Source: an uncultured Phycisphaerales bacterium (GTDB lineage: Bacteria; Planctomycetota; Phycisphaerae; Sedimentisphaerales; Anaerobacaceae). Taken from it: a stretch of DNA of 64,000 nt. Shown here piece after piece: positions 43,584 through 52,272 of this stretch; the first letter of the stretch is position 1; each line of letters opens with the position of its first letter. The position numbers were made by a program, and so were the translations under genes. The notes under the pieces are model-generated. The model did not search any database. It had not been told where the DNA came from and was given only the letters and a program-made list of their open reading frames with translations. The stretch lies in contig CALEZT010000258.1 of NCBI GenBank assembly GCA_937927975.1, forward strand, positions 1 to 64,000. Direction: 5' to 3'.

Positions 43584-43712
43584 TAGCGTCAGCGCGTTGA
43601 CTGGCTCCTGTCCGCCGTTTACGATTCGCACGTTGTGCATCAGACCTGAAGACCAGTCGCGAATGAACCGTCGAGCCGATTCGTCGGACAACCAGCAAGC
43701 AGGAGGTTTCAC

Positions 43713-45722
43713 ATGAAGAACGGGCAAGGGAATGTCGCGGGGCGTCTGGCCGCGCTCTTTTTGATGTTGGGTTTGGCTTCGTTTGTCCGGGTTGGGGCCG
43801 CGAACGCCCAGACCCGCGAGGCCGCGTCCGTCGTGACGCTCCATGGCGACCGCACAGGGGCGCCGATGAATCCCTTCATCTATGGCCAGTTCATCGAGCA
43901 CCTGGGTCGGTGCATCTACGGCGGCATCTGGGCCGAGATGCTCGAAGACCGCAAGTTCTACTTCCCCATCACGGCCGATTACCGACCCTATCGGCAGTTG
44001 GAGGACACGCGGTTCCCGGTTGTTGGTGCTTCTCCCTGGCAGATTATCGGGTCTGCGGACTCCGTGACCATGGTGAAAGAGAATGCCTTCGTCGGCGAGC
44101 ATACGCCGCGGATCAAGGCCGGCGCCGGCATTCGCCAGCGGGACCTTGCGACCGTTCAAGGCAAGGAGTACGTCGGCTACATCTGGTTGTCCGCGCCCAA
44201 AGGAACAGCGTCGGTGGACGTTGTCCTGGTCTGCGGCGAGGACGGCCAGGCCCGCCAGATGGTTCGCATCAAGAACGTAAGAGGCAAGTACCACAAGCAC
44301 ACGCTGAAGTTCAAAGCCGGCGCGGGCACCGAGAAAGCGATGCTCGAGATTCTCGCCTCCGGCGGCGACGTGATGGTTGGAACCGTGTCGCTGATGCCCG
44401 CCGACAATGTTCGCGGGATGCGGCTGGACACGCTGGCTCTGCTCAAGCAGCTCGACGGCACGATGTACCGCTGGCCCGGCGGCAACTTCGTCAGCGGGTA
44501 CAACTGGCGCGACGGCATCGGCGATCGCGACCGTCGGCCCCCGCGTAAGAATCCCGCCTGGACGGGCGTCGAGCACAACGATTTCGGGACCGATGAATTC
44601 ATCGACTTCTGCCGGGAGATCGGAACTGAGCCGGTGGTTGCGGTCAACACCGGTTTCGGCGACGACTACTCGGCCGCCCAGTGGGTCGAGTACTGCAACC
44701 GCGGAACCGACACGATCGGTGGAAGCTGGCGGGCGAAGAACGGGCACAAGAAGCCTTACGGCGTCAAGTACTGGTGCGTCGGCAACGAGATGTTCGGGCC
44801 CTGGCAACTGGGCTTCATGCAGTTGAGCCACTATGTCCAGAAGCACAATCTCGTCGCGCAGGCGATGTGGGACGCGGATCCGTCCCTGCAACTGATCGGC
44901 GTGGGCAGCTTCGGCGAGATCAACAGTAAGAACGACCCCGAACAGAAGCACCATTGGACCGAGGGCATGCTGCGTGAGTGCGCCGACTACATGAACTACA
45001 TCTCCGAGCACTTCTACCGCGGCCGCACGCCGTGGGCGCCGGAGGAGCCGAATCTGATCGGACACGTCAATCTGCTCAAGGAGTCGATCGTTCAGAAGGC
45101 CCAAGGGCATCGCAAGCTCCAGAAGGAGTTGGGTCTGCTGGACACCCGTCCGGTGCCGATCGCGATGGACGAGTGGAACTACTGGCATCAGCCGTACGTC
45201 TATGGCGAACTGGGCTGCGCCTACGACCTCTCCGACGCTCTGGGCGTCGCCATCGGCCTGCACGAGTACTCGCGCAACAGCGACATCATCCAGATGGCGC
45301 ACTACGCCCAGACGGTGAACGTCATCGGCTGCATCAAGACCACCAAGACCGACGCGTTCTTCGACGCCACCGCGTTGCCGCTGATGCTATACCGCCACCA
45401 CTATGGCTCGATCCCCATCGCGGTCGAGGGCAATCACGCTGGAGCGGCTCTCGACGTGGCCGCCGCCTGGACCGCGGACCGCAAGGCGATTACCCTGGCG
45501 GTCGTCAATCCCAACCGTCAGGCCAAAGTCGTCGAGTTCAAACTCGACGCGATCAAGCCGCAGGCCAAGGGCGCCGTCTGGACCATCGCGGGCGACGACC
45601 CGAAGGTCCGCAACGACGAGAACAACGAGCGGATCAAGATCGTCGAACGGGCCGCACAGTGGCAGAACCGGCTCTCCGTAGCCCCGCTGAGCATCACGCT
45701 CTTGCGGTTCCCCGTCGAGTGA
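43713..45722 (+). CDS. Exported GH51 alpha-L-arabinofuranosidase
   Basis: A 669-residue secreted enzyme. A signal peptide runs to about residue 32 (LAALFLMLGLASFVRVGAAN, then AQT). GAPMNPFIYGQFIEHLGRCI starts the catalytic (beta/alpha)8 region in the usual GH51 way. The putative acid/base is E359 in WCVGNEMFGPW and the putative nucleophile E487 in IAMDEWNYW. A C-terminal beta-sandwich ends with APLSITLLRFPVE. GH51 enzymes cleave terminal alpha-L-arabinofuranose from arabinan, arabinoxylan or arabinogalactan with retention. Length and motif spacing are normal. AGGAGG precedes the ATG. Next to GH106 and GH78 enzymes it suggests a rhamnose- and arabinose-containing substrate. Confidence 0.92.
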   Translation: MKNGQGNVAGRLAALFLMLGLASFVRVGAANAQTREAASVVTLHGDRTGAPMNPFIYGQFIEHLGRCIYGGIWAEMLEDRKFYFPITADYRPYRQLEDTRFPVVGASPWQIIGSADSVTMVKENAFVGEHTPRIKAGAGIRQRDLATVQGKEYVGYIWLSAPKGTASVDVVLVCGEDGQARQMVRIKNVRGKYHKHTLKFKAGAGTEKAMLEILASGGDVMVGTVSLMPADNVRGMRLDTLALLKQLDGTMYRWPGGNFVSGYNWRDGIGDRDRRPPRKNPAWTGVEHNDFGTDEFIDFCREIGTEPVVAVNTGFGDDYSAAQWVEYCNRGTDTIGGSWRAKNGHKKPYGVKYWCVGNEMFGPWQLGFMQLSHYVQKHNLVAQAMWDADPSLQLIGVGSFGEINSKNDPEQKHHWTEGMLRECADYMNYISEHFYRGRTPWAPEEPNLIGHVNLLKESIVQKAQGHRKLQKELGLLDTRPVPIAMDEWNYWHQPYVYGELGCAYDLSDALGVAIGLHEYSRNSDIIQMAHYAQTVNVIGCIKTTKTDAFFDATALPLMLYRHHYGSIPIAVEGNHAGAALDVAAAWTADRKAITLAVVNPNRQAKVVEFKLDAIKPQAKGAVWTIAGDDPKVRNDENNERIKIVERAAQWQNRLSVAPLSITLLRFPVE

Positions 45723-45814
45723 CGGGCCGCGAGCTATCGATGGAATTCGACGCCGGGCGTCATGTCTGCGACAGATGGGCATGACGCCCGGCTTCTGTGC
45801 AGGGAGGGCGGACT

Positions 45815-47122
45815 ATGATACGGATTCGGAATGATTCGTGCGCGGCGAGGATTTGTCGTCCTGAGGCGCAGCCGAAGGACCTGGGCACAGGACGAGAGGT
45901 TTCTCTCGATCGCAAGCCAGATTCCTTCGCTCCGCTCAGGACAAGCTCTTCACTTCGCTCCGCTGCGTTCAGAGCCTGCCCTGAGCAACGCGAAGGGATG
46001 ACAAGACCCGCGCACGAATTGACCCGAATCCGTATGAGATGTGTCGGCAAGACAGTCGCGATTGTGGCTCTGATCCTCTTCGCCAATCGAGCCCTTTGTG
46101 GCGGCGCATCCGAGCCTGGCGCAGCGGGCAAGGTCGTGCCTCGCGAAGTCATGGAGCGGATCTACGAGCAGGTGAAGACCCCCTACAAGTACGGCGTGAT
46201 CCTCACCGGCGAGAACGGGGCGAACGTCGATTGCCCCAGCGTCTTTCGGCACAGGGACCGCTGGTACATGCTGTACAACCTGTTCGCCGGCAAGGGTTAT
46301 GAGACCTTGCTGGCCGAGAGCGAAGACCTGCTTCACTGGAAGCCTTTGGGCAAGATCCTGCCGTTCCGAGATGGAGCCTGGGACGCCAGCCAGGCCGCGG
46401 GCTTCATCGCTTTGCAGGACCACCGATGGGGCGGCGCCTACGGACTGGGCACGTACGACGGGAAATACTGGCTGTCGTATGTCGGCGGGGCCCTGGCGGG
46501 CTACGAGACCGACCCGCTGGCGATCGGCATGGCCTGGACGGACGATCCGACGCGACCCGACCCGTGGAATCGCCTGGATGAGCCCGTCCTGTCCAGGGAT
46601 CAGGCGGACGCGCGCCGGTTCGAGAGCGTGACGCTCTACAAGAGCAACATCATTCACGACGAGGCTCGGACGCTGGGCTATCCCTTCGTGATGTTCTACA
46701 ACGGCAAGGGACCCGACCGCGAGTGCATCGGCATGGCGGTCTCGAAGGACATGCGTCGCTGGGAGCGTTTCGGCCAGGGACCTGTCATCGACAACGGCAG
46801 GGGCATCTCCGGCGACCCGCAGATCGTGCGGATGGGTCCTGTGTGGGTGATGCACTATTTCGGCGCCTTCTGGAAGCCCAAGGCGTTCGATACGTTCGCC
46901 TGTTCCTATGATCTGGCCCACTGGACTCAATGGGACGGGCCGCACTTGATTGAGCCCTCCGAGCCCTGGGACCAGACCTACGCCCACAAGCCCTGGGTGA
47001 TCAAGCATCAGGACGTGGTGTACCATTTCTATTGTGCGGTGGGCGACCGAGGCCGGGTCATCGCTGTGGCGACTTCGAACCCCCTGGACGGTCGGGATGG
47101 ACGGATCGGCCTATCGGATTGA
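45815..47122 (+). CDS. Five-bladed beta-propeller glycosidase (GH43/GH130-like), start disrupted by a repeat element
   Basis: The conserved part begins about residue 95 with VDCPSVFRHRDRWYMLYNLF and continues with repeated blades (LAESEDLLHWKPLGK, GMAVSKDMRRWERF, GDPQIVRMGPVWVMHYFGAF). This is typical of GH43-, GH32- and GH130-related propeller enzymes acting on arabinosides, xylosides or mannosides. A normal signal peptide (MRCVGKTVAIVALILFANRA) starts at ATG 46034, but that ATG has no ribosome binding site. The ribosome binding site GGGAGGG lies before ATG 45815, in frame, 219 bases upstream. The intervening bases are an inverted-repeat element that codes 73 foreign-looking residues. The gene may therefore be poorly exported or partly disabled. 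Its tail overlaps the convergent response regulator by 12 bases. Confidence 0.75.
   Translation: MIRIRNDSCAARICRPEAQPKDLGTGREVSLDRKPDSFAPLRTSSSLRSAAFRACPEQREGMTRPAHELTRIRMRCVGKTVAIVALILFANRALCGGASEPGAAGKVVPREVMERIYEQVKTPYKYGVILTGENGANVDCPSVFRHRDRWYMLYNLFAGKGYETLLAESEDLLHWKPLGKILPFRDGAWDASQAAGFIALQDHRWGGAYGLGTYDGKYWLSYVGGALAGYETDPLAIGMAWTDDPTRPDPWNRLDEPVLSRDQADARRFESVTLYKSNIIHDEARTLGYPFVMFYNGKGPDRECIGMAVSKDMRRWERFGQGPVIDNGRGISGDPQIVRMGPVWVMHYFGAFWKPKAFDTFACSYDLAHWTQWDGPHLIEPSEPWDQTYAHKPWVIKHQDVVYHFYCAVGDRGRVIAVATSNPLDGRDGRIGLSD
45818..46035. mobile_element. Inverted-repeat element (MITE/REP-like) inserted at the glycosidase start codon
   Basis: About 218 bp bounded by 27-base inverted repeats (45818-45844 and 46009-46035), which match at 23 of 27 positions; both begin ATACGGATTCGG read inward and end in ATTCGTGCGCG. 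Inside, further paired arms contain TTGTCGTCC/TTGTCATCC and two CTTCGCTCCGCT units. TATGA occurs at both outer edges (45814-45818 and 46033-46037). It has no transposase gene. It reads through in frame with the glycosidase. Confidence 0.75.
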
Positions 47123-47530
47123 GTCGAGCAGATGCTCCCGCGGTTTTTTCGACTCGTTGATGTGCCGAGCGGGGCCCTCGCCGAAGCGGATTTCGTGCAG
47201 CAGGTCCTCCATTTCGCAGTCCTTGAGCAGGCAGGCGCAGGCGCCTGCTTCGAGCATCCTGGCGGCATAGGCCATCGAGTCGTGCATGGACAATCCGATG
47301 ACCCGGGTTTTGGGACGTTCCCGCATGATTCGGCGTGTGGCCTCGATGCCGTCCATCTTCGGCATCACGATGTCCATGAGCACAAGGTCTGGAGCCAATT
47401 GCGCGGCCAGTTGGACTGCCTGTTCGCCGTCCGAGGCCTCGCCGACCACCTCCAGGTACGCCTCACCCTGCAACACCTCGGTCAGGCTCCGCCGCACGGC
47501 GGCGTGATCGTCCACAACCAAAACACGCAT
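47111..47530 (-). CDS. Stand-alone response regulator (receiver domain only)
   Basis: A 139-residue CheY-like receiver. MRVLVVDDHA gives the acidic pair D7-D8, the phosphoacceptor is D53 in LVLMDIVMPKMDG, the switch Ser is S81 and the conserved Lys K103 in LLKDCE. The NarL-type sequence features (DDHAAVRRSLTEVL, GIEATRRIM) suggest origin from a LuxR-family regulator, but the C-terminal HTH domain is absent: the protein ends 36 residues after the Lys with a basic tail. No histidine kinase is adjacent. It may act by protein contact, or be a truncated regulator. The start is ATG 47530 with AGAGG upstream; a GTG nine bases earlier is an alternative. Confidence 0.85.
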   Translation of the reverse strand: MRVLVVDDHAAVRRSLTEVLQGEAYLEVVGEASDGEQAVQLAAQLAPDLVLMDIVMPKMDGIEATRRIMRERPKTRVIGLSMHDSMAYAARMLEAGACACLLKDCEMEDLLHEIRFGEGPARHINESKKPREHLLDSIR

Positions 47531-47918
47531 CCGGATCACCTCTGTGCTTTCGACATGCCTTTGTGAGCATCTGCTGTCGCGCCGCTCGGTCCTCCAACGA
47601 GGAGTCTTTGAACGGCCTATCCAAGTTCGATTTCTCTATCTTCGTCCCGTTCGACAGAGAGCTCATTGCGGAATTTCCCTAATCTTCAGGAGCATCAACG
47701 CCCTGGCCGACAGGTTGCGTTCTGTGGTGCGACAAAGAGGGCTTCTCGACAGGTACGGCGGAAAAGTAAGGTGCATGAAAACGCCACTTCGCGTATAGAT
47801 GTTTTGGCGGACATCTTGGCGGTGTGGTATCATAAGGAGGGTTGTCACGACGTCGCGGGGGCGTGCGGGAACGTCCGACTCGCCTGCGACGGTGGCGCCG
47901 TTCGATGAGAGGGCACAC
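47531..47918. other. Divergent intergenic region between response regulator and Gfo/Idh gene
   Basis: 388 bases with no credible gene. A plus-strand promoter candidate is TTGGCG (47804-47809), 18 bases, TATCAT (47828-47833), giving a leader of about 80 bases before the oxidoreductase. Confidence 0.5.
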
Positions 47919-49337
47919 ATGAGCACGCAGGGTTCGAAAGCCACGCGAAGACAGTTTCTCAGTTCCGTCGCGAGCGCGGCGGCGGCGTTTACGATCGTGC
48001 CGCGATCCGTGCTGGGCGGGCCGAAGTTCGTCGCGCCGAGCGAGAAGGTGTACATCGCGATCGTCGGTTGCGGCGGGCAGGGCCGGACCAACGCCTACGG
48101 TTTGTTCGGCGAGAACGACGCCCAGATCGTCGCCATCGCCGACCCGATGGACCATGCGGATTACAGTCCGTACTACTATGGCGGCGTCGCGGGCCGGTTG
48201 CCGGTCAAGGCCGAGGTCGAGCAGCGGTACTCGCAGGACAATCCGCAGTTCCAGTGCAAGGCCTACGTCGATTTCCGCGAGATGCTGGACAAGGAGAAGA
48301 ACATCGACGCGGTGCTGTGCGCGACGCCGGACCATTGGCACGCGTTCGTCTCGCTGGCGGCGATCCGTCGCGGCAAGCACGTGTACTGCGAGAAGCCGTT
48401 GACGCACAGCGTCGCCGAGGCAAGGGCCGTGGCCAAGGCTGCCGCCGAGGCGGGCGTCGCGACCCAGATGGGCAACCAGGGCCGCAGCGACGAAGGCAAC
48501 CGGATCACGTGCGAGCTGATCTGGGACGGCGCGATCGGCGAGGTCCGCGAGGTGCACGCCTGGAGCAGCACCGGCGGCTGGGCCGACGGTCGCGGCCGAC
48601 CGACGGATCGGCCTGCTGTCCCGCAAGGACTCGACTGGCAACGGTGGCTCGGGCCCAAAGCGGATCGGCCTTATCATCCGGCGTACGTTCCCTACAACTG
48701 GCGGGGCTGGTGGGAATTCGGCACCGGCGCCGTCGGCGATATGTCGGTCCACAACCTGGACCCTGCATTCGCGGCCCTGAAGCTGGGTCATCCGATCAGC
48801 GTCGAGGCGATCAAGACCGCTTTCGTCGATTCCGAGGTCATCGGAGGCGACAACCACGTGGTCTGGGAGTTCGGGCCGGAAGAAGGCCGTGGCCCCGTCA
48901 CGGTCCATTGGTATGACGGCGCCCTGGAGCCGCCGCGACCGGCTGAACTGGAGCCGGGCCGCACCCTGGGCGAGGGCAGCAACGGAGTCCTGATCGTCGG
49001 CAGCAAGGGCACCATCATGGGCGGTGGCTGGAGCAAGTCGCCCCGCATCATCCCGGAATCCAAGATGAAGGCCTACGGCCGGCCCCCGCGGAAGCTGCCC
49101 CGCAGTCCGGGCCATCACCGCGACTGGCTCAACGCCTGCAAAGGCGGCCCGAAGGCGTGCAGCGATTTCAGCTACAGCGCCCGCCTGACGGAATTCGTCC
49201 TCCTGGGCGACGTCGCGATCCGCGCGGGCAAGAAGATCCTCTGGGACGGCCCGAACATGAAGGTCACCAATGTCCCCGAGGCCCAGAAGTTCGTGGAGGA
49301 ATCGTACCGACCCGGCTTCGACCTGGCGACGATCTGA
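47919..49337 (+). CDS. Tat-exported Gfo/Idh/MocA family oxidoreductase
   Basis: A 472-residue protein. ATG 47919 has GAGAGGG upstream and starts a twin-arginine signal (KATRRQFLSSVASAAAAFTI); the longer in-frame start at 47799 was rejected because it lacks signal character. The Rossmann fold follows (VYIAIVGCGGQGRTNAYGLF), with the family EKPLTHS motif and ATPDHWHAFVSLAAIRRGKH. The C-terminal alpha/beta domain contains WREFG-like planctomycete signatures (YNWRGWWEFGTGAVGDMSVH). Such enzymes oxidise or epimerise sugars or inositol with bound NAD(P). The Tat signal implies folding with cofactor before export. Its length and YRPGFDLATI ending match the many exported planctomycete paralogs. Substrate unknown. 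Confidence 0.88.
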   Translation: MSTQGSKATRRQFLSSVASAAAAFTIVPRSVLGGPKFVAPSEKVYIAIVGCGGQGRTNAYGLFGENDAQIVAIADPMDHADYSPYYYGGVAGRLPVKAEVEQRYSQDNPQFQCKAYVDFREMLDKEKNIDAVLCATPDHWHAFVSLAAIRRGKHVYCEKPLTHSVAEARAVAKAAAEAGVATQMGNQGRSDEGNRITCELIWDGAIGEVREVHAWSSTGGWADGRGRPTDRPAVPQGLDWQRWLGPKADRPYHPAYVPYNWRGWWEFGTGAVGDMSVHNLDPAFAALKLGHPISVEAIKTAFVDSEVIGGDNHVVWEFGPEEGRGPVTVHWYDGALEPPRPAELEPGRTLGEGSNGVLIVGSKGTIMGGGWSKSPRIIPESKMKAYGRPPRKLPRSPGHHRDWLNACKGGPKACSDFSYSARLTEFVLLGDVAIRAGKKILWDGPNMKVTNVPEAQKFVEESYRPGFDLATI

Positions 49338-49546
49338 TCCGCTTGGATTGAAGTCTTCTTATGGCCCAGGCCCGGCGCGCCACATGCGACGCAATGGGCC
49401 TGGGCCTTTCTCTTTCCATCGAGCGTGGATTTTCGTGTTCGTAGTGTGACCGTGAGGGCATATCTTCAATTCGTCATATGTTCCCGAGCACACTGAAGAT
49501 AACGCCTTGCGGCGTCACGACGAACAGGGTTCTCGCATTTTTCCTC

Positions 49547-49575
49547 TTGACGCGCGGAGGTCCCCGCGATAAGAA
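49547..49575 (+). promoter_or_regulatory. Candidate promoter of the riboswitch-metE-cobO unit
   Basis: TTGACG (49547-49552), 17 bases, TAAGAA (49570-49575). The spacer contains the palindromic CGCGGAGGTCCCCGCG. The riboswitch P1 stem begins about ten bases downstream, as expected. Confidence 0.6.
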
Positions 49576-49585
49576 GATTCTCGCT

Positions 49586-49770
49586 GTCGGTTTGCTCTAT
49601 CGAGAGCATCGAAAGAGGGAATCCGGTGTGAATCCGGAGCTGCCCCGCAGCGGTGAGCAGGAACGAAAGCCGTCATGAAGCACTGTCCCGGCGTATCGGG
49701 ATGGGAAGCGACGGCCGGTAGGAGCCGAGGCCAGGAGCCTCTCGCCTGCGAGTCCGAAGACCTGCCGACG
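49586..49770 (+). ncRNA. Cobalamin (B12) riboswitch
   Basis: The leader shows the conserved cobalamin aptamer parts in order: GAATCCGGTGTGAATCCGG, then AGCTGCCCCGCAGC, the CACTGTCCCGGCG...GGGATGGGAAG core, and the CGAGTCCGAAGACCTGCC closing segment. GTCGG (49586-49590) pairs with CCGAC (49765-49769) as P1. Downstream to 49977 lies the expression platform, where no single clear T-tailed terminator can be assigned, so control may be translational or by an alternative fold. Binding of adenosyl- or methylcobalamin is expected to switch off the B12-independent methionine synthase behind it. Confidence 0.95.
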
Positions 49771-49977
49771 GTCCGTTGTGGAAACGGTCTGGATCCGGTT
49801 GCTTTCGCGGGAAAGCTGCGATCGGCGTGTTTTCGGAAGGGCGCGGGCATTCCTCCCTTCCCGCCGGTTCTCCTTTCGCTGCTGCAATCCCATCCATGAC
49901 CACAGAACGGGCGAGGTCTCTCGCCAGTATAGGTTCAATCGTTTCGTTTTTTGAGTGGCGTCATTGGAGGATAGAAC

Positions 49978-52272
49978 ATGACCGTCAGGACAGCCAACCT
50001 CGGATTTCCGCGGATGGGGACGCATCGCCAGTTGAAGAAGGCCCTGGAGTCGTACTGGTCGGGCGAGTTGACCGCCAAGGCCCTGAACGACGCCGCCCGC
50101 GCGATCCGCAGGCAGAATTGGGAATTCCAGCGGGATCTGGGCGTGGACATCATCCCGAGCAACGACTTCTCGCTCTACGACCATGTCCTCGATACCGCGG
50201 TCATGCTTGGGGCGGTGCCCGCTCGGTTTGGCCATGCCGGCGATCTGGTGAGCCTGGACACCTACTTCGCCATGGCCCGCGGCGCCAAGACCGCCACGGC
50301 CATGGAGATGACCAAGTGGTTCGATACGAACTATCACTACATCGTCCCGGAACTGGAGGCCGACCAGCAGTTCAGTCTGGGCTCGACAAAGGTCGTCGAT
50401 GAGTTCGTCGAAGCCAGGGCCCTGGGCATCGCGACCCGTCCCGTGCTGCTGGGACCGGTGTCGTTCCTGCTGCTGGGCAAGGCCCAGACCTTTGGCCTGG
50501 AACCGCTGTCGCTGCTGGACCGGGTTCTCCCTGTCTATGCGTCGGTTCTGGAGCGTCTGGTGACCGCGGGCGCGACGTCGATCCAGATCGATGAGCCGGT
50601 CCTGGCTCTGGACCTGAGCCAGGCGGCGGCCCAGGCCTTCGAGCAGGCGTATAGCGCCCTTGCCCGAGCGGCCGGCGGGATGTCGATCTGCCTGGCGACG
50701 TACTTCGGCTCTTTGGGGGAGAATCTCGATCTGGCCCTGCGGCTGCCTGTCGCGTGCGTCCACCTCGATCTGGTGAGGGGACCCGAGCAGTTGAAGGACG
50801 CGCTGGCCCGGGTACCTGCCGACAAGTCGCTGTCCCTGGGCGTCGTGAATGGGCGGAACATCTGGAGGAGCAAGTTCTCCGACGTCCTGCCACAACTGGA
50901 GGAGGCGGTGCGGGTTCTGGGACCCGAGCGAGTCGTTCTGGCGCCTTCGTGCTCTCTTCTGCACTGTCCGGTGGACTTGAAGCCCGAGACGGACCTGCCC
51001 CAAGAGGTCCGCGAGCGGTTGGCTTTCGCGATGCAGAAGCTGGAGGAGCTGTCGGTTCTGAAAAGGGCCCTGAACTCCAATCGGGACGCTGTCGCCACGG
51101 CCCTCGCGGAGAACCAGGCTCTGTTCGAGCGGATCGCGAAGTCGCGGACCATTCACAACCCGCGAGTGCAGGCCCGCATGAAGGGCCTCTCGCAGGAGAT
51201 GTTCGCTCGCGAGAGTCCCTTTGCCCGCCGGTTGCCGCAGCAGCAGGAGAACCTGAACCTGCCTCCGCTGCCGACGACGACCATCGGATCGTTTCCGCAG
51301 ACGCCGGAGATCCGGCAGGCCCGCTCGGCGTTCAAGCAGGGGACGATCGATCACAGGCAGTACGACGCCCAGATGGGCCTGCAAATCAAACAGGCGATCC
51401 AGATCCAGGAGCAGGTGGGCCTGGACGTGCTCGTCCACGGCGAGCCGGAACGCAACGACATGGTCGAGTACTTCGGCGAGATGCTGGACGGTTTTGCCTT
51501 CACCCGAAACGGGTGGGTCCAGAGTTATGGCTCCCGCTGCGTCAAGCCGCCGATCATTTTCGGCGACGTCAGCCGGCCCAGCCCGATGACGGTTCGCTGG
51601 ATTCAGTACGCCCAGTCGGTCACGAGCAAACCCGTCAAGGGCATGCTGACCGGGCCGATCACCATTCTGGAGTGGTCGTTCGTTCGCGAGGATTGTCCCC
51701 GGCGGGACACCGCGTTTCAGATCGCTTTGGCCATTCGCGACGAGGTCGCGGATCTGGAGGCCGCAGGCGTGAAGGCCATTCAGATCGACGAGCCCGCGCT
51801 GCGCGAGGGACTGCCTTTGCGAAGGAGCGACTGGCGAGAATACCTGGAGTGGGCGGTCGATGCGTTTCGACTGGCCACCAGCGGCGTCTCGGACGCCACG
51901 CAGATCCACACGCACATGTGCTACGGCGACTTCAACGACATCATCGAGGCGATCGCGGCGTTGGACGCGGACGTGATCTCGATCGAGGCGGCGCGGTCCG
52001 GCGTGGAACTGCTCGGGGCCTTCCGCGAGTTCAAGTACCCCAACCAGATCGGGCCCGGCGTGTACGACATCCACAGCCCGCGCGTGCCGTCGGTCGAGGA
52101 GATGGAGGAGGCCATCGCAGGGCAGATGACGGTCCTGGACGCCTCGCAACTGTGGGTGAACCCGGACTGCGGCCTCAAGACCCGGCGCTGGGAAGAGGTC
52201 AAGCCGGCTTTGGCGAACATGGTGACCGCGGCGAAGAAGCTCCGTGAGCGGGTCGCGCAGCGGAAAGGATGA
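49978..52272 (+). CDS. metE: Cobalamin-independent methionine synthase MetE
   Basis: A 764-residue cytosolic enzyme that transfers the methyl group of 5-methyltetrahydropteroyl-triglutamate to homocysteine in the last step of methionine synthesis. The N-terminal barrel starts NLGFPRMGTHRQLKKALESY. The catalytic C-terminal barrel begins near residue 435 (LPTTTIGSFPQTPEIRQARS). The zinc ligands are in place: H646 and C648 in IHTHMCYGDF, E670 in VISIEAARSG and C731 in VNPDCGLKTR. Length is normal for the family. It follows the cobalamin riboswitch, the usual arrangement by which B12 represses MetE when a B12-dependent MetH can take over. GGAGG-like GGAGGATAG lies before the ATG. Its stop overlaps the cobO start (ATGA). 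Confidence 0.97.
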   Translation: MTVRTANLGFPRMGTHRQLKKALESYWSGELTAKALNDAARAIRRQNWEFQRDLGVDIIPSNDFSLYDHVLDTAVMLGAVPARFGHAGDLVSLDTYFAMARGAKTATAMEMTKWFDTNYHYIVPELEADQQFSLGSTKVVDEFVEARALGIATRPVLLGPVSFLLLGKAQTFGLEPLSLLDRVLPVYASVLERLVTAGATSIQIDEPVLALDLSQAAAQAFEQAYSALARAAGGMSICLATYFGSLGENLDLALRLPVACVHLDLVRGPEQLKDALARVPADKSLSLGVVNGRNIWRSKFSDVLPQLEEAVRVLGPERVVLAPSCSLLHCPVDLKPETDLPQEVRERLAFAMQKLEELSVLKRALNSNRDAVATALAENQALFERIAKSRTIHNPRVQARMKGLSQEMFARESPFARRLPQQQENLNLPPLPTTTIGSFPQTPEIRQARSAFKQGTIDHRQYDAQMGLQIKQAIQIQEQVGLDVLVHGEPERNDMVEYFGEMLDGFAFTRNGWVQSYGSRCVKPPIIFGDVSRPSPMTVRWIQYAQSVTSKPVKGMLTGPITILEWSFVREDCPRRDTAFQIALAIRDEVADLEAAGVKAIQIDEPALREGLPLRRSDWREYLEWAVDAFRLATSGVSDATQIHTHMCYGDFNDIIEAIAALDADVISIEAARSGVELLGAFREFKYPNQIGPGVYDIHSPRVPSVEEMEEAIAGQMTVLDASQLWVNPDCGLKTRRWEEVKPALANMVTAAKKLRERVAQRKG

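Noticed and set aside
43663..43716. A 17-codon frame overlapping the GH51 start by ATGA
   Set aside because: It has no SD and no relative elsewhere in the window; the overlap may be chance because the GH51 SD lies inside it.
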